Shown: positions 9,301 to 20,562 of the stretch, in pieces
Numbering within the stretch: the first letter of the stretch is position 1
Layout of the letters: every line of letters begins with the position of its first letter
Source of the DNA: Pseudomonas brassicacearum
GTDB lineage: Bacteria > Pseudomonadota > Gammaproteobacteria > Pseudomonadales > Pseudomonadaceae
Length of the DNA: 64,000 nucleotides
Assembly: GCF_000585995.1 (NCBI RefSeq)
Contig: NZ_CP007410.1
Location: forward strand, 186,001 to 250,000
Direction: 5' to 3'
Translations under genes and position numbers: made by a program
Notes under the pieces: generated by a model
What the model was told of the DNA's origin: nothing
Seen by the model: the letters and a program-made list of their open reading frames with translations, nothing else
The model's database searches: none

Positions 9301-12300
9301 TGGCTTCCAGGTTACCGCCGGATGCCGAGGCAATCGACTCGGTGACGGTGGTTGGGCCTTGGTACACATCGTTGCCGACGGCTACGTCCAATACGCCCGA
9401 GCTGGCGCCGGCTGCGATGGTGATCGTTTTACCACTGTCGAGGGTAACGGTCACAGGACCGTTCTGCGCAGTGACGGGTTTGCCGTCGGCACCGGTCAGC
9501 GTGGCGGTGTAAGTGATGGTGCCGTTTTCATTCACGGTTGGTGTCGCGGTCAAGGTCACCGTTGTGGTGTCGTTGACGTCGCTAACCACGGTGCTGACAG
9601 GCGCGGTATTCGGTGCGATGGCTTCCAGGTTACCGCCGGATGCCGAGGCAATCGACTCGGTGACGGTAGTCGGGCCTTGGTACACGTCGTTGCCCACGGC
9701 GACGTCCAACACACCCGAGCTTGCACCAGCCTCGATGGTGATGGTTTTACCACTGTCGAGGGTAACGGTCACAGGACCGTTCTGCGCGGTGACGGGTTTA
9801 CCGTCGGCGCCGGTCAAGGTGGCGGTGTAGGTGATGGTGCCGTTTTCGTTTACGGTCGGTGTGGCGCTCAACGTCACGGTAGTGGTGTCGTTGACGTCGC
9901 TGACGATGGTGCTGACTGGCGCGGTGTTTGGTGCGATGGCTTCCAGATTGCCGCCAGTGGCGGTGCTGATGCTTTCGCTGACAGTCGTTGGGCCTTGGTA
10001 CACGTCGTTGCCGACGGCTACGTCCAATACACCCGAGCTGGCACCAGCGGCGATGGTGATCGTTTTACCGCTGTCGAGCGTGACCGTCACAGGGCCATTC
10101 TGCGCGGTGACGGGTTTACCGTCGGCACCGGTCAAGGTGGCGGTGTAGGTGATGGTGCCGTTTTCATTCACGGTTGGTGTCGCGGTCAAGGTCACCGTGG
10201 TGGTGTCGTTGACATCGCTAACGATGGTGCTGACCGGCGCTGTGTTTGGAGCGATGGCTTCGAGGTTACCGCCAGTGGCGGTACTGATGCTTTCGCTGAC
10301 AGTCGTTGGGCCTTGGTACACGTCGTTGCCAACGGCTACGTCCAATACACCCGAGCTGGCACCAGCGGCGATGGTGATCGTTTTACCGCTGTCGAGGGTT
10401 ACGGTCACAGGGCCATTTTGCGCGGTGACGGGTTTACCGTCAGCACCGGTCAATGTGGCGGTGTAGGTGATGGTGCCGTTTTCATTCACGGTTGGTGTCG
10501 CGGTCAAGGTCACCGTTGTGGTGTCGTTGACGTCGCTAACCACGGTGCTGACAGGCGCGGTATTCGGTGCGATGGCTTCCAGGTTACCGCCGGATGCCGA
10601 GGCAATCGACTCGGTGACGGTAGTGGGGCCTTGGTACACATCGTTGCCAACGGCGACGTCCAATACACCCGAGCTTGCACCAGCCTCGATGGTGATGGTT
10701 TTGCCGCTGTCGAGGGTCACGATCACCGGACCATTCTGCGCGGTGACGGGTTTACCGTCAGCACCGGTCAAGGTGGCGGTGTAGGTGATGGTGCCGTTTT
10801 CGTTTACGGTCGGTGTGGCGCTCAACGTCACGATAGTGGTGTCGTTGACGTCGCTGACGATGGTGCTGACTGGCGCGGTGTTTGGTGCGATAGCTTCCAG
10901 ATTGCCGCCAGTGGCGGTGCTGATGCTTTCGGTGACGGTGGTCGGCCCTTGATAAACGTCATTACCTACCGCTACGTCCAACACGCCCGAGCTCGCGCCC
11001 GCTGCGATGGTGATGGTTTTGCCGCTTTCCAGGGTAACGGTCACCGGGCCATTTTGCGCGGTGACGGGTTTGCCGTCGGCACCGGTCAGCGTGGCGGTGT
11101 AAGTGATCGTGCCGTTCTCGTTCACGGTTGGTGTGGCGCTCAACGTCACCGTGGTGGTGTCGTTGACGTCACTGACGATGGTGCTGACCGGCGCTGTGTT
11201 TGGAGCGATGGCTTCGAGGTTACCGCCAGTGGCGGTGCTGATGCTTTCGCTGACAGTCGTTGGGCCTTGGTACACGTCGTTGCCAACGGCTACGTCCAAT
11301 ACACCCGAACTTGCGCCAGCGGCGATGGTGATCGTTTTGCCGCTGTCGAGCGTCACGGTCACCGGACCGTTCTGCGCAGTGACGGGTTTGCCGTCGGCAC
11401 CAGTCAGGGTGGCGGTGTAAGTGATGGTGCCGTTTTCATTCACGGTCGGCGTGGCAGTCAACGTCACGGTGGTGGTGTCGTTGACGTCGCTAACCACGGT
11501 GCTGACTGGCGCGGTGTTCGGCGCGATGGCTTCGAGGTTACCGCCGGATGCCGAGGCAATCGACTCGGTGACGGTGGTTGGGCCTTGGTACACATCGTTG
11601 CCAACGGCGACGTCCAATACACCCGAGCTGGCGCCGGCTGCGATGGTGATCGTTTTGCCGCTGTCGAGGGTAACGGTCACAGGGCCGTTCTGCGCGGTGA
11701 CGGGTTTACCGTCTGCACCGGTCAGGGTGGCGGTGTAGGTGATGGTGCCGTTTTCGTTTACGGTCGGTGTGGCGCTCAACGTCACGGTAGTGGTGTCGTT
11801 GACATCGCTGACGACGGTGCTGACTGGAGCGGTGTTTGGAGCAATGGCTTCCAGGTTACCGCCGGAGGCCGAGGCAATCGACTCGGTGACGGTAGTGGGG
11901 CCTTGGTACACATCGTTGCCAACGGCGACGTCCAATACACCCGAGCTTGCACCAGCCTCGATGGTGATGGTCTTGCCGCTGTCGAGGGTCACGGTCACCG
12001 GACCGTTCTGCGCAGTGACGGGTCTGCCGTCGGCACCGGTCAGCGTGGCGGTGTAAGTGATGGTGCCGTTTTCGTTTACGGTCGGTGTGGCGCTCAATGT
12101 CACCGTGGTGGTGTCGTTGACGTCGCTAACCACGGTGCTGACAGGCGCGGTATTCGGTGCGATGGCTTCAAGGTTGCCACCGGATGCGGAAGCAATCGAC
12201 TCAGTAACCGTCGTTGGACCTTGGTAGACGTCGTTGCCAACGGCTACGTCCAATACACCCGAGCTTGCGCCGGCGGCGATGGTGATGGTTTTACCACTGT

Positions 12301-14824
12301 CGAGGGTCACGGTCACAGGACCGTTTTGCGCGGTGACGGGTTTGCCGTCGGCACCGGTCAGGGTAGCGGTGTAAGTGATCGTGCCGTTTTCGTTCACGGT
12401 TGGTGTGGCGGTCAAGGTCACCGTGGTGGTGTCGTTGACATCACTGACGATGGTGCTGACAGCGCCAGTGTTGGGCGCGATGGCTTCAAGGTTGCCGCCA
12501 GTCGCCTCTTTGATCGACTCAGTAACCGTCGTTGGGCCTTGGTAAACATCGTTACCCACAGCGACATCGAGCACGCCCGAACTTGCGCCGGCTTCGATGG
12601 TGATGGTTTTGCCGCTTTCCAGCGTCACGGTCACCGGACCATTTTGCGCGGTGACGGGTTTACCGTCGGCACCGGTCAGCGTGGCGGTGTAGGTGATCGT
12701 GCCGTTTTCATTCACGGTTGGTGTCGCGGTCAAGGTCACCGTGGTGGTGTCGTTGACGTCGCTAACCACGGTGCTGACAGGCGCTGTGTTCGGTGCAATG
12801 GCTTCCAAGTTGCCGCCGGATGCCGAGGCAATCGACTCAGTAACCGTCGTTGGGCCTTGGTACACGTCGTTGCCCACAGCGACGTCCAATACACCCGAGC
12901 TTGCGCCAGCGGCGATGGTGATCGTTTTGCCGCTGTCGAGGGTCACGGTGACCGGCCCATTCTGCGCGGTGACGGGTTTACCGTCTGCACCGGTCAGGGT
13001 GGCGGTGTAAGTGATGGTGCCGTTTTCGTTTACGGTCGGTGTGGCGCTCAACGTCACGGTAGTGGTGTCGTTGACGTCGCTGACGATGGTGCTGACTGGC
13101 GCGGTATTCGGTGCGATGGCTTCCAGGTTACCGCCGGATGCCGAGGCAATCGACTCGGTGACGGTAGTCGGGCCTTGGTACACGTCGTTGCCAACGGCGA
13201 CGTCCAACACACCCGAGCTTGCACCAGCCTCGATGGTGATGGTTTTACCACTGTCGAGGGTAACGGTCACAGGACCGTTCTGCGCAGTGACGGGTTTGCC
13301 GTCGGCACCGGTCAGCGTGGCGGTGTAAGTGATGGTGCCGTTTTCATTCACGGTCGGCGTGGCGCTCAATGTCACCGTGGTGGTGTCGTTGACATCGCTG
13401 ACGATGATGCTGACAGGCGCGGTATTCGGTGCGATAGCTTCGAGGTTGCCACCGGATGCGGAAGCAATCGACTCAGTAACCGTCGTTGGACCTTGGTAAA
13501 CATCGTTACCCACAGCGACATCGAGCACACCCGAGCTTGCACCAGCCTCGATGGTGATGGTTTTACCACTGTCGAGGGTCACGGTCACCGGACCATTCTG
13601 CGCGGTGACGGGTTTACCGTCGGCGCCGGTCAAGGTGGCGGTGTAAGTGATGGTGCCGTTTTCATTCACGGTCGGCGTAGCGCTCAACGTCACCGTGGTG
13701 GTGTCGATCGAGTCGGTAATCGTAGTAACCGCAGGCGCAGTGCTCGGCACCAGGTTTTCAAAGTTGCCACCGGTCGCACCGGTAATAGTGGTGCTGACGG
13801 TACTGCCGTTGTTGTAGACGTCGTTGGCGGGTGTCTCGACATTGACGGTGCCAGTGGTCTGTCCCGCAGCGATGGTAATGACCGAGCCGTTGCTCAAGGT
13901 CACGGTCACCGGGGTTTGGGCCGGGCTGGTCAACGTGGCGGTGTAGGTGATCTGGCCGCCCTCCGTTACCGTATTGCCTGCCGTCAGGGTAACGGTGGTG
14001 GTGTCGATGGTGTCGGTAATCTGGGTCACGGCTGGCGTGGTGGGCAGGGTCACGGCAATGCCGCTGCCGCCGGTGGTGCCGGTGACGGTCACGCTGATCT
14101 GGCTTGGGTCGTTATAAACAGTGTCGTTCGGAGCCAGCGGCACGTTGACGCTGCCAGTGGTTTGTCCGGCAGAAATCACGATCACGGAGCCGTTGGACAG
14201 GGTTATGGTCAGATCAGTCTGGGGCGCCTGGGTGACGGTCGCGGTATAGACCAGCACGCCGCCGGCCTCGGTCAGGGTCGGGGTGGCGCTCAGGGTCAGC
14301 GTCGAATTGAGCAGCGCGTTGGCTGTCGTGTTGGCGTTGGTATCGACGCCGGTGATGTCATTGTTGGTGGCCGCTGCCGTGCTCAAGCCTTCGGTCGGGA
14401 AACCGACGGTAGGGTCGACGCTGCCAGCGGTGGCATCCAGCACCACAAAACTGTGCCCGCCACCGGCGGCGCCACCCGTGCCCGCGGCGGTAGCGCCGGC
14501 GGCGGTGGCTTCCAGGGCTGTCGTCGGGTCGACGCCCGCGGCAATGGCTTGTTGCAGCTCTTCTACCGATGGCGCGGCCTGGGCCGTGGCCTGTGCGAGA
14601 TCAGTAGAAGCGTCTGGAGCGCTGGCGCTCCACTGAGTGTCGCGCCCCAGGTCCAGGGAGCGACCGTCCGCCAGTTCCAGCGTGACGGCGCCAGCAGGAC
14701 CGGTATCCAGCTGGTCGCCGGTGTACAGGCGATCACCCTCAATGAGTACGCGTCGAATGCCCTCGGGGGATACGACGAAAACCTGGCCAACAATGCTTTT
14801 GACAACGGCAACAACACTGCTCAT
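3320..14824 (-). CDS. lapA: LapA-type giant RTX biofilm adhesin
   Basis: A 3834-aa surface adhesin exported by the adjacent LapEBC type I system. The start is ATG at 14824 ([16 protein letters not shown]) with GGAG 8 bases upstream; an in-frame ATG seven codons earlier lacks this support. Domains in order: retention module (1-90); LapG-type cleavage motif TAAG at 107-110 and again at 112-115; three Ig-like units; 21 tandem 106-aa repeats (about 372-2598); a Calx-beta-like domain (about 2600-2710); cadherin-like modules; a PA14-like region (about 2995-3145); a vWFA domain with MIDAS DSSGS (about 3330); RTX nonapeptides (GGxGNDxL, about 3595-3730); and a C-terminal type I secretion signal. Surface retention is expected to depend on LapD and LapG. 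No frameshift is visible. Confidence 0.95.
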   Translation of the reverse strand: MSSVVAVVKSIVGQVFVVSPEGIRRVLIEGDRLYTGDQLDTGPAGAVTLELADGRSLDLGRDTQWSASAPDASTDLAQATAQAAPSVEELQQAIAAGVDPTTALEATAAGATAAGTGGAAGGGHSFVVLDATAGSVDPTVGFPTEGLSTAAATNNDITGVDTNANTTANALLNSTLTLSATPTLTEAGGVLVYTATVTQAPQTDLTITLSNGSVIVISAGQTTGSVNVPLAPNDTVYNDPSQISVTVTGTTGGSGIAVTLPTTPAVTQITDTIDTTTVTLTAGNTVTEGGQITYTATLTSPAQTPVTVTLSNGSVITIAAGQTTGTVNVETPANDVYNNGSTVSTTITGATGGNFENLVPSTAPAVTTITDSIDTTTVTLSATPTVNENGTITYTATLTGADGKPVTAQNGPVTVTLDSGKTITIEAGASSGVLDVAVGNDVYQGPTTVTESIASASGGNLEAIAPNTAPVSIIVSDVNDTTTVTLSATPTVNENGTITYTATLTGADGKPVTAQNGPVTVTLDSGKTITIEAGASSGVLDVAVGNDVYQGPTTVTESIASASGGNLEAIAPNTAPVSTIVSDVNDTTTVTLSATPTVNENGTITYTATLTGADGKPVTAQNGPVTVTLDSGKTITIAAGASSGVLDVAVGNDVYQGPTTVTESIASASGGNLEAIAPNTAPVSTVVSDVNDTTTVTLTATPTVNENGTITYTATLTGADGKPVTAQNGPVTVTLESGKTITIEAGASSGVLDVAVGNDVYQGPTTVTESIKEATGGNLEAIAPNTGAVSTIVSDVNDTTTVTLTATPTVNENGTITYTATLTGADGKPVTAQNGPVTVTLDSGKTITIAAGASSGVLDVAVGNDVYQGPTTVTESIASASGGNLEAIAPNTAPVSTVVSDVNDTTTVTLSATPTVNENGTITYTATLTGADGRPVTAQNGPVTVTLDSGKTITIEAGASSGVLDVAVGNDVYQGPTTVTESIASASGGNLEAIAPNTAPVSTVVSDVNDTTTVTLSATPTVNENGTITYTATLTGADGKPVTAQNGPVTVTLDSGKTITIAAGASSGVLDVAVGNDVYQGPTTVTESIASASGGNLEAIAPNTAPVSTVVSDVNDTTTVTLTATPTVNENGTITYTATLTGADGKPVTAQNGPVTVTLDSGKTITIAAGASSGVLDVAVGNDVYQGPTTVSESISTATGGNLEAIAPNTAPVSTIVSDVNDTTTVTLSATPTVNENGTITYTATLTGADGKPVTAQNGPVTVTLESGKTITIAAGASSGVLDVAVGNDVYQGPTTVTESISTATGGNLEAIAPNTAPVSTIVSDVNDTTIVTLSATPTVNENGTITYTATLTGADGKPVTAQNGPVIVTLDSGKTITIEAGASSGVLDVAVGNDVYQGPTTVTESIASASGGNLEAIAPNTAPVSTVVSDVNDTTTVTLTATPTVNENGTITYTATLTGADGKPVTAQNGPVTVTLDSGKTITIAAGASSGVLDVAVGNDVYQGPTTVSESISTATGGNLEAIAPNTAPVSTIVSDVNDTTTVTLTATPTVNENGTITYTATLTGADGKPVTAQNGPVTVTLDSGKTITIAAGASSGVLDVAVGNDVYQGPTTVSESISTATGGNLEAIAPNTAPVSTIVSDVNDTTTVTLSATPTVNENGTITYTATLTGADGKPVTAQNGPVTVTLDSGKTITIEAGASSGVLDVAVGNDVYQGPTTVTESIASASGGNLEAIAPNTAPVSTVVSDVNDTTTVTLTATPTVNENGTITYTATLTGADGKPVTAQNGPVTVTLDSGKTITIAAGASSGVLDVAVGNDVYQGPTTVTESIASASGGNLEAIAPNTAPVSTVVSDVNDTTTVTLSATPTVNENGTITYTATLTGADGKPVTAQNGPVTVTLDSGKTITIAAGASSGVLDVAVGNDVYQGPTTVSESISTATGGNLEAIAPNTAPVSTVVSDVNDTTTVTLTATPTVNENGTITYTATLTGADGKPVTAQNGPVTVTLESGKTITIAAGASSGVLDVAVGNDVYQGPTTVTESISTATGGNLEAIAPNTAPVSTVVSDVNDTTTVTLTATPTVNENGTITYTATLTGADGKPVTAQNGPVTVTLDSGKTITIAAGASSGVLDVAVGNDVYQGPTTVTESIKEATGGNLEAIAPNTGAVSTIVSDVNDTTTVTLTATPAVNENGTITYTATLTGADGKPVTAQNGPVTVTLDSGKTITIAAGASSGVLDVAVGNDVYQGPTTVTESIKEATGGNLEAIAPNTAPVSTIVSDVNDTTTVTLTATPTVNENGTITYTATLTGADGKPVTAQNGPVTVTLDSGKTITIAAGASSGVLDVAVGNDVYQGPTTVSESISTATGGNLEAIAPNTAPVSTIVSDVNDTTTVTLAATPTVNENGTITYTATLTGADGKPVTAQNGPVTVTLESGKTITIEAGASSGVLDVAVGNDVYQGPTTVTESISTATGGNLEAIAPNTAPVSTIVSDVNDTTTVTLTATPTVNENGTITYTATLTGADGKPVTAQNGPVTVTLDSGKTITIAAGASSGVLDVAVGNDVYTGAPSITETIKSASGGNLEAIGVDKTGASTAVGDTVDNTTVSITGSTSVTEGQAATYTLNLTNPAQTEVTVKIVYSGTAADGTDFTGVYTVKIPANATSATFNVATLDDKITEGTENFVVKIDSATGGNFEHLAVSGTNGSVSTSIIDNDAPPVLDLDANNSSGKTGADYQVTFTEGTAGPGVSIGDTDLKITDPDSTMLTGATIVLTNRQPGDALNLGNSVNGISINANSTDGKVVLTLSGNATLADYMQQIKNISFINNSEDPSTVPRIITVTVTDGSNYSNTATTTVNVVGVNDAPVATGGAVTGTEDTSLVLGWSTFGISDVDSTAASQGVKITGLPGDGKLQYLDGATWKDVANNQTFTKADIDAGKLRFTPDANESGANGNPSGVGNQKSDYAQIQFQPTDGQALGNTGTVKIDITPVADAPSLNVAGNSVTSTGLIKEVWTGLSGLGTDGSGAPSGTLKSVIDAAGTPNSSSTVTNVQSDSNVNAGTASKTSGLIFLEAGKTYTFSGTGDDSLLVTIGGKDVAGITWGAGGKLNGSFTPTTSGYYTLDIYHHNQTGPGSYDVNLSVNGSTPVDLSSAGVPLYTGVSDLANAGVTVSDLHGTNGEGYYDGYKLNEGAEGTSVNLSKITTALTDTDGSESLSVKVGGIPEGSVLSDGAGHTATVGSNGDASVTGWNLGSLTLTPPTYYNGQFNLTVTSTSTEALGGSATSTAQIPVTVHPATYNAVTATSGSDNVTGTDGNDIVVADIGGLTVVPGVNYNIAFMVDSSGSMSDSSVTAAKNSLTQVFNTLKQSLGSNSGTVNIFLADFDNQVNKNVAVNLNDPNALTLLKSVLDSMVSGGNTNYEDVFKTTANFFNSTQALSNTGAKNLTYFITDGEPTRYQSGEETNPVLYGTVKLDDVLSAANYTVGKYYTQTIDSTHKFIIEENGDMFLSIKNGKKWDENYVGTVHAEGNGTFEFSNQAGGWWGDSSAADGSTASFTLLKGLSNVEAIGLNNGVTLSDLAPYDSDGKPQTNIDPSNLANSIIGHTEATLPGSDTVNGAEGNDILFGDLVSFNGVAGEGYQAIQAFVAQQSGVDVSKVTTSNVHQYITEHYTAFDVSGAHDGNDTLLGGAGNDIIFGQGGNDTLNGGKGNDILLGGSGNDTLIGGQGNDTLIGGLGGDTFVWKAGDTGTDVIKDFKVGDGDRIDLRDLLQGETGSTIDHFLKISTVDGVSSLQVSTTGQFNAANGATATPDVTIKLEGNNWSNVNLNSLIAGSDPTIKVDHNNS
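7033..13710 (-). repeat. 21 tandem 318-bp repeats inside lapA
   Basis: The motif encoding [12 protein letters not shown] recurs every 318 bases, from about 13647 down to 7287, giving 21 units of 106 aa with no length change. Copies are very similar. Variants are mosaic: IASASGG, ISTATGG or [15 protein letters not shown] or [13 protein letters not shown] or STVVS. The unit nearest the C-terminus is the most divergent ([18 protein letters not shown]). The pattern suggests recent expansion and gene conversion. Confidence 0.95.
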
Positions 14825-15184
14825 TGAAGATTCTCCGGGTGCCACGCTCAGTAGACTTCCATGGACCCGGCAGCCTGAAGGCAGCAGCGGTCTGGACGTT
14901 CGTGCTTCATTGAATAAAATTATTTTGACGCATTAGCTAGTCAAATTTCTGGCTTTGTTTTTTCGGATATTTTGTTTATGCCAAACTATTGACCTTCTGC
15001 CGGCCATCCTAAACAATCGTCGCGGTAATGTCACATTGATATTGAAGCGGCGATCTGTTCTTTCGGTGCGTGTTCCAGCCCCCGTTTTGAACTTTCCGAC
15101 ATACGGTCATTCCGGTCGCCATCATCTGATGCAGCGCCCCGTTTCGCTGTGATCCAAGACAAGAGTTTCAGGAAGAAATCCATC
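14825..15184. promoter_or_regulatory. Divergent lapA / lapE intergenic control region
   Basis: 360 bp between two divergent starts, AT-rich in the middle (14905-15000). A perfect 5-bp dyad TTGAC-N10-GTCAA lies at 14925-14944 and could be an operator. In P. putida the c-di-GMP-responsive regulator FleQ is known to control lapA, but this dyad is not a full FleQ consensus. Start-proximal sites: GGAG before lapA and AGGAAG before lapE. Confidence 0.5.
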
Positions 15185-16534
15185 ATGCGTGCGCAACTGT
15201 TCAAGGCTTTACCCTTTGTCCTCGCCGCCGGCTTCGTACAAGCACAAACCTTGCCGCAGGCCATGCAACAGGCGCTGGATGTCCATCCTGAAATTCAGGC
15301 GGGTGTGAACAGTCGCCTCGCGGCGGACTACCAACTCAAGGCGGCCAAGGGCGGCTACCTGCCTAGGGTGGACCTTGCAGCCGGATACGGTCGCGAAGGC
15401 ACCGACAGCGTTACCACCCGCTCGGGCAGCACTGATCATTGGGAAACCCTGAACCGCAGCGAGTCGAGCCTGCGCCTGTCGCAGATGGTTTTTGACGGTT
15501 TTGCGACGTCCAGCGAAGTGGGGCGTCAACAAGCCACCGTCAATGCCCGCGCCTATTCGTTGCTGGATGCGTCTGAGCGCACCGGGCTGACGGTGGCCCA
15601 GGTTTATCTGGCCGTGCTGACCCGTCGTGAGTTCGTGCGCCTGGCCGAGGAAAACCTCAAGAGCCACGAACGTATCTTCGACCAGATCAAGTTGCGCACT
15701 TCGCGTGGCGTGGGCAGCGGCGCCGATCTGGACCAGGCCGAAGCGCGCATGGCCCAGGCCCGCAACAACCTGATCACCGAGCAAACCAACCTGGCCGATG
15801 CCGAGACCAACTACCTCAGCGCCGTCGGTCAACTGCCCGACCAACTGGAGCGCCCCGCCGACTTTCTGGCGCTGTTGCCGGCCAACCTGACCGAAGCGCG
15901 CGCCCAGATGCTGGAAAACAGCCCGGTGTTGCGTTCGGCCGAGTCGGATATCGCCGCCGCCGAGCAACAGTACGAAGCCGCCAAATCGAGCTTCTACCCA
16001 CGTTTCGACGCCGAACTGGGCCGCACCGCCGACAACGACCTGGACGGCCAGAACGGTCACAACAACGAATGGCAAGCCATGCTGCGCATGCGTTTCAACC
16101 TGTATGCCGGCGGTAGCAACAAGGCGGACCTGGAGTCCAAGTCGTACCTGTCCAACCAGGCCCTGGACATCCGCAACAACGCGCTGCGCCAGCTCAATGA
16201 AGAGCTGGGCCTGGCCTGGAACGCCTTGAACAACGCCAACGCCCAGGTGCCGATCGCCCAGCAATACGTGGATCACAGCACCAGCGTGCGCACCGCCTAC
16301 CAACGGCAGTTCAGCCTGGGCGAGCGGACCCTGCTCGATTTGCTCGACAGCGAAAATGAACTGTTCAGCGCTTCCCGTCGCCTGGCGGAAATCAAGAACG
16401 TGCAGTTGTTCACCCAATACCGGATCAAGGCAACCATGGGCCAGTTGCTCAAAAGTCAGGGCGTAGTCGCGCCGTTGGCATCGGTTGTGCAGAACGACGT
16501 GAAACCCAAGGTTCAGTTGCCTGGGATGAATTGA
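15185..16534 (+). CDS. lapE: LapE, TolC-family outer-membrane channel for LapA export
   Basis: A 449-aa TolC-type outer-membrane channel of the LapA type I secretion system. The start at 15185 (MRAQLFKALPFVLAAGFVQA) gives a classical signal peptide ending AQA and has AGGAAG just upstream; an in-frame upstream ATG at 15149 lacks these. The protein has two OEP repeats with long coiled-coil helices, for example LDQAEARMAQARNNLITEQT, and ends LKSQGVVAPLASVVQNDVKP. It is the first gene of lapE-lapB-lapC, with only 39 bases to the lapB start. TolC-like proteins are hard to separate by sequence alone, so the specific name rests on context. Confidence 0.92.
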   Translation: MRAQLFKALPFVLAAGFVQAQTLPQAMQQALDVHPEIQAGVNSRLAADYQLKAAKGGYLPRVDLAAGYGREGTDSVTTRSGSTDHWETLNRSESSLRLSQMVFDGFATSSEVGRQQATVNARAYSLLDASERTGLTVAQVYLAVLTRREFVRLAEENLKSHERIFDQIKLRTSRGVGSGADLDQAEARMAQARNNLITEQTNLADAETNYLSAVGQLPDQLERPADFLALLPANLTEARAQMLENSPVLRSAESDIAAAEQQYEAAKSSFYPRFDAELGRTADNDLDGQNGHNNEWQAMLRMRFNLYAGGSNKADLESKSYLSNQALDIRNNALRQLNEELGLAWNALNNANAQVPIAQQYVDHSTSVRTAYQRQFSLGERTLLDLLDSENELFSASRRLAEIKNVQLFTQYRIKATMGQLLKSQGVVAPLASVVQNDVKPKVQLPGMN

Positions 16535-16573
16535 GTCATCCATCCAGTTTTGATCAGCAAAAGAGTGCCAAGC

Positions 16574-18730
16574 GTGGAATCAGAAGTCAGTCGAGTCGAA
16601 CTCATCCATGATCCACGCACCCTGCACGACGATCCGTTGCTGGACGGTTTACTGGCGCTCTGCATGCTGCATCAAAAACCGGCCAGCGCCGCGATGCTCA
16701 CCACCGGCCTGCCGCTGCCCAAGCAACGCTTAAGCGTCGAATTATTGTCGCGCGCGGCGGCCCGTGCCGGTTTGCAAGGCCGGGTGCTGCAACGCAAGCT
16801 TGAACAGATCCCCGCCATCGCCATGCCGGCCCTGTTGTTGCTCAAGGACGGGCGCAGCGCCGTGTTGCTGGGCTGGGTCGGTGACGACCAGGCACGGCTG
16901 CTGCTCAGCGAAAGCGATGGCGGTGAAGTGACGGTCAGCCGCGAGCTGTTGGCCGACGACTACAGCGGCAAAGTCTTCTTCGCTCAACCCCAGCACAAAT
17001 TCGACGTGAACCACGGCACGCTGATTCCCCGGGCGCGTTCGTGGTTTCGCGACACCCTCAAGCGCTCCCGTTGGTTGTACGCCGATGCTATCGCCGCCAG
17101 CCTGTTGATCAACATCATCGCCATGGCCGCGCCACTGTTCGTGATGAATGTCTACGACCGCGTGGTGCCGAACCAGGCCGAATCGACTCTGTGGGTGCTG
17201 GCCGTCGGTATCACCGGCGCCTACGTGTTCGACCTGATCCTCAAGATGCTGCGCAGCCTGTGCCTGGACCTGGCGGGCAAGAAAACCGACCTGATCATCT
17301 CGGCGACGCTGTTCGAACGCATCGTCGGCATGGCCATGAAGTACCGTCCGGCGCGGGTCGGCAGCTTTGCCCAGAACATCCATGAATTCCAAAGCCTGCG
17401 GGACTTCCTTGCCTCGCTGACCCTCACCACCCTGATCGACCTGCCGTTCACTTTGCTGATCTTCGCGGTCATCGCGATTATCGGCGGGCACCTGGTATGG
17501 ATTCCCGTGCTGGCGTTCCCGATTGCCCTGCTGATCGGCTATGCGTTGCAGAAGCCCCTGGTGGCGACCATGGAGCGCACCATGGCCCTGGGCGCCGAGC
17601 GCCAGTCCAGCCTGATCGAGACCCTGGCCGGCCTGGACGCAGTGAAGGTCAACAACGCCGAGAGCGAGCGTCAATACCAGTGGGAACAGACCATCGGCAC
17701 CCTCAGCCGCCTCGAACTGCGAGTGAAGATGTTGTCCGGGCTGGCGATGAACATCACCTTGCTGATCCAGCAATTGGCCGGGGTGATCATGATCGTCTTC
17801 GGCGTTTACCTGATCATCGCCGGCAACCTGAGCATGGGTGGGCTGGTTGCCTGCTACATGCTCAGCGGCCGCGCCCTCAGCCCGCTGGCGTCGCTGTCGG
17901 GCCTGTTGACCCGCTACCAGCAGGCGCGGGTGACCATGACCTCGGTCGACCAGATGATGGAGCTGCCCCAGGAGCGCAATTTCGACGAGCGTCCGCTGAG
18001 CCGCAAGGTCTTGCAGGGCGCCATCGAATGCCGTCAGTTGAATTTCACCTACCCGAACCAACAGAACGCCGCGTTGAAGAACATCAACCTGGTGATCAAG
18101 CCAGGCGAGAAGATCGGCATCATCGGCCGTAGCGGCTCGGGCAAGAGCTCCCTGGCCAAGTTGCTGGTGGGCCTTTACCAACCCGACGATGGTTCTTTGT
18201 TGGTGGATGGCGTGGACATCCGCCAGATCGACGTCAGCGAGCTGCGCTACAACATCGGCTATGTGCCCCAGGACATCCAACTGCTCGCCGGCACCCTGCG
18301 GGACAACCTGACCTCCGGTGCCCGTTACGTCGAAGACGAGCTGGTACTCCAGGCCGCAGAGCTGGCGGGGGTGCATGAATTCGCCCGCCTGCATCCGCAA
18401 GGCTATGAACTGCAGGTCGGTGAACGTGGACAGAACCTGTCCGGCGGCCAGCGCCAGAACGTCGCCCTGGCCCGTGCGCTGCTACTCAATCCGCCCATTC
18501 TGCTGCTGGACGAACCCACCAGCGCCATGGACAACACCGGTGAGGAACGCTTGAAGCAGCGCCTGGCCGCCGTGGTGGAAAACAAGACGGTGTTGCTGGT
18601 GACGCACCGGGCTTCCTTGCTGTCGCTGGTAGACCGCCTGTTGGTGATCGACCGTGGACAAATCCTGGCCGACGGCCCGAAAGCTGCCGTGATGGAAGCG
18701 TTGAAGAAGGGGCAGATCAGTGTTGCTTAA
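16574..18730 (+). CDS. lapB: LapB, type I secretion ABC transporter ATPase/permease
   Basis: A 718-aa inner-membrane exporter that powers LapA secretion. Domains: an N-terminal C39-peptidase-like domain (DDPLLDGLLALCMLHQKPAS) without an obvious catalytic site, as in LapB/RtxB proteins that do not cleave a leader; a six-helix ABC membrane domain (about 150-430); and an ABC ATPase with Walker A GRSGSGKSS, signature LSGGQ, Walker B ILLLDEPTS and a switch histidine in VTHR. I chose the GTG at 16574 (VESEVSRVELIHDP), which has AAAGAG 8 bases upstream. A TTG at 16550 would add 8 residues without better support. The stop overlaps the lapC start, indicating coupled translation. Confidence 0.93.
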   Translation: MESEVSRVELIHDPRTLHDDPLLDGLLALCMLHQKPASAAMLTTGLPLPKQRLSVELLSRAAARAGLQGRVLQRKLEQIPAIAMPALLLLKDGRSAVLLGWVGDDQARLLLSESDGGEVTVSRELLADDYSGKVFFAQPQHKFDVNHGTLIPRARSWFRDTLKRSRWLYADAIAASLLINIIAMAAPLFVMNVYDRVVPNQAESTLWVLAVGITGAYVFDLILKMLRSLCLDLAGKKTDLIISATLFERIVGMAMKYRPARVGSFAQNIHEFQSLRDFLASLTLTTLIDLPFTLLIFAVIAIIGGHLVWIPVLAFPIALLIGYALQKPLVATMERTMALGAERQSSLIETLAGLDAVKVNNAESERQYQWEQTIGTLSRLELRVKMLSGLAMNITLLIQQLAGVIMIVFGVYLIIAGNLSMGGLVACYMLSGRALSPLASLSGLLTRYQQARVTMTSVDQMMELPQERNFDERPLSRKVLQGAIECRQLNFTYPNQQNAALKNINLVIKPGEKIGIIGRSGSGKSSLAKLLVGLYQPDDGSLLVDGVDIRQIDVSELRYNIGYVPQDIQLLAGTLRDNLTSGARYVEDELVLQAAELAGVHEFARLHPQGYELQVGERGQNLSGGQRQNVALARALLLNPPILLLDEPTSAMDNTGEERLKQRLAAVVENKTVLLVTHRASLLSLVDRLLVIDRGQILADGPKAAVMEALKKGQISVA

Positions 18731-20087
18731 GTCGGGTTTCAAGGATTCCGTGGGGCGCTATTTCAAAGGCTCTGCCTCGCTGCAAGGGCAACCGCTGCCC
18801 GAGGTCAACAAGGCCCTGATCGAGGATGCTCCACGCGTGGTGCGCCTGACGATCTGGGGCATCATTGGCTTCTTTGTGTTCCTGGGAGTTTGGGCCAATT
18901 TCGCCGTGCTCGACGAAGTGACCAAGGGCGACGGCAAGGCGATCCCATCGTCCAAGATCCAGAAAATCCAGAACCTGGAAGGCGGGATCGTCGCCGAGCT
19001 GTTCGTCAAGGAAGGGCAGATCGTTGAAGCCGGCGCGCCGTTGATTCGCCTGGACGACACGCGGTTCGTCTCCAACGTGGGCGAAACCGAGGCCGATCGC
19101 CAAGCCATGCTGCTGCGCGTCGAACGCTTGAGCGCCGAGGTTGATGACCGGCCGCTGAATTTTCCCGCTGATGTACTCAAGGCCGTACCGCGCCAGGCCG
19201 CCAGCGAAGAATCGCTGTACCTCAGCCGTCGCCAGCAGCTGCACGATGAAATAGGCGGGTTGCAGGAACAGTTGATCCAGCGTCAGCAGGAACTGCGCGA
19301 GTTCATCTCCAAGCAGGCGCAGTACCGCTCCGGCCTGGCGCTGCAACGCCAGGAAATCAACATGTCCGAGCCGCTGGTGGCCCAGGGCGCGGTGTCGCCG
19401 GTGGAAGTGCTGCGGCTCAAGCGCGGCGAGGTGGAAACCCGTGGGCAACTGGATGCCACGACGCTGGCGATTCCCCGCGCCGAATCGGCGATCAAGGAAG
19501 TGCAGCGCAAGATCGACGAAACCCGCGGCAAGTTCCGCAGCGATGCCCTGACCCAACTCAACGAGGCGCGCACCGACCTGAACAAGGCCCAGGCTACCGG
19601 CAAGGCCCTGGAAGATCGGGTGAGCCGTACCTTGGTGACTTCGCCGGTGCGCGGCATTGTCAACAAGCTGCTGGTGAACACCATCGGCGGCGTGATCCAG
19701 CCTGGCAGCGACCTGGTGGAAATCGTGCCACTGGACGACACCATTCTGGTGGAAGCGAAAATCCGTCCCCAGGACATTGCCTTCCTGCATCCCGGCCAGG
19801 ACGCCACGGTGAAATTCACCGCGTACGACTACACCATCTACGGTGGCCTGAAAGCCAAGCTGGAACAGATCGGCGCCGATACCATCACCGATGAAGACAA
19901 GAAAACCACCTACTACATCATCAAGCTGCGCACCCAACGCAGCCATCTGGGCACCGATGAAAAACCGCTGCTGATCATTCCCGGCATGGTGGCCTCGGTG
20001 GACATCATCACCGGCAAGAAAACCGTGCTCAGCTACCTGCTCAAGCCGATCATCAAGGCCCGGTCCGAGGCGTTGCACGAGCGGTAG
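18720..20087 (+). CDS. lapC: LapC, HlyD-family membrane fusion protein for LapA export
   Basis: A 455-aa periplasmic adaptor linking LapB to LapE. A short cytoplasmic N-terminus is followed by one membrane segment (IIGFFVFLGVWANFAVL), then barrel-sandwich and lipoyl-like halves (GGIVAELFVKEGQIVEAG), a long coiled coil (about 110-290) and a C-terminal beta domain (SPVRGIVNKLLVNTIGG). It starts with GTG at 18720 inside the end of lapB (11-base overlap). The stop codon TAG is also the first base run of the tandem array that begins at 20084, so the gene's 3' edge coincides with a recombination boundary. Confidence 0.93.
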   Translation: MLLKSGFKDSVGRYFKGSASLQGQPLPEVNKALIEDAPRVVRLTIWGIIGFFVFLGVWANFAVLDEVTKGDGKAIPSSKIQKIQNLEGGIVAELFVKEGQIVEAGAPLIRLDDTRFVSNVGETEADRQAMLLRVERLSAEVDDRPLNFPADVLKAVPRQAASEESLYLSRRQQLHDEIGGLQEQLIQRQQELREFISKQAQYRSGLALQRQEINMSEPLVAQGAVSPVEVLRLKRGEVETRGQLDATTLAIPRAESAIKEVQRKIDETRGKFRSDALTQLNEARTDLNKAQATGKALEDRVSRTLVTSPVRGIVNKLLVNTIGGVIQPGSDLVEIVPLDDTILVEAKIRPQDIAFLHPGQDATVKFTAYDYTIYGGLKAKLEQIGADTITDEDKKTTYYIIKLRTQRSHLGTDEKPLLIIPGMVASVDIITGKKTVLSYLLKPIIKARSEALHER

Positions 20088-20414
20088 AGCCCCAATAGCT
20101 CGGGCCGGCGAGTGTGGGAACAATCTATTGGTGGCTCGGTAGCTTTTGTGGCGAGGGAGCTTGCTCCCGCTGGCCTGCGGAGCAGGCCCCTGCGTTTCTT
20201 CAGGCGGACCGCGTTGCCTGGTTTTGCGACTGCTGCGCAGTCGAGCGGGAGCAAGCTCCCTCGCCACGGATTCTGGGTTGTCTGGGCTGGCGTCATCGCG
20301 AGCAAGCTCGCTCCCACACTGGATCTGTATCGAACCGAAATATTGAGATCAACACTGTTCAACTGTGGGAGCGAGCTTGCTCGCGAAAGCGGTCTTCAAT
20401 CCAACACAGGAATG

Positions 20415-20562
20415 TCAGCCCGCAGCCTGAACCTCAAGCCGATCCATCGCCCGCTCCACCAATAAATGCACCCCATCGGCCATCCGGCTGATCGCCAGGA
20501 TGACACTGCGGCGACTGCCATCAACATCATCCGCCAAGTCGGCGGCGATGGCGCTGATGGAC
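20415..20562 (-). pseudogene. DUF6124 3' fragment, array unit 1
   Basis: Encodes the last ~48 residues of the DUF6124-type protein (ISAIAADLADDVDGSRR to LEVQAAG). It is cut at the unit junction, where the sequence changes to the lapC-flank sequence. There is no start codon of its own. Confidence 0.85.

Noticed and set aside
8877..13328. A ladder of 105-codon plus-strand frames spaced exactly 318 bases ([13 protein letters not shown]).
   Set aside because: Also antisense echoes of the lapA repeat; they have no ribosome sites and no family resemblance.
6740..14827. A 2695-codon open frame on the plus strand opposite lapA.
   Set aside because: It is the antisense of the 318-bp repeats: because the repeat length is a multiple of three, one stop-free unit repeats without stops. 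The composition is unnatural, and lapA has all domain evidence.
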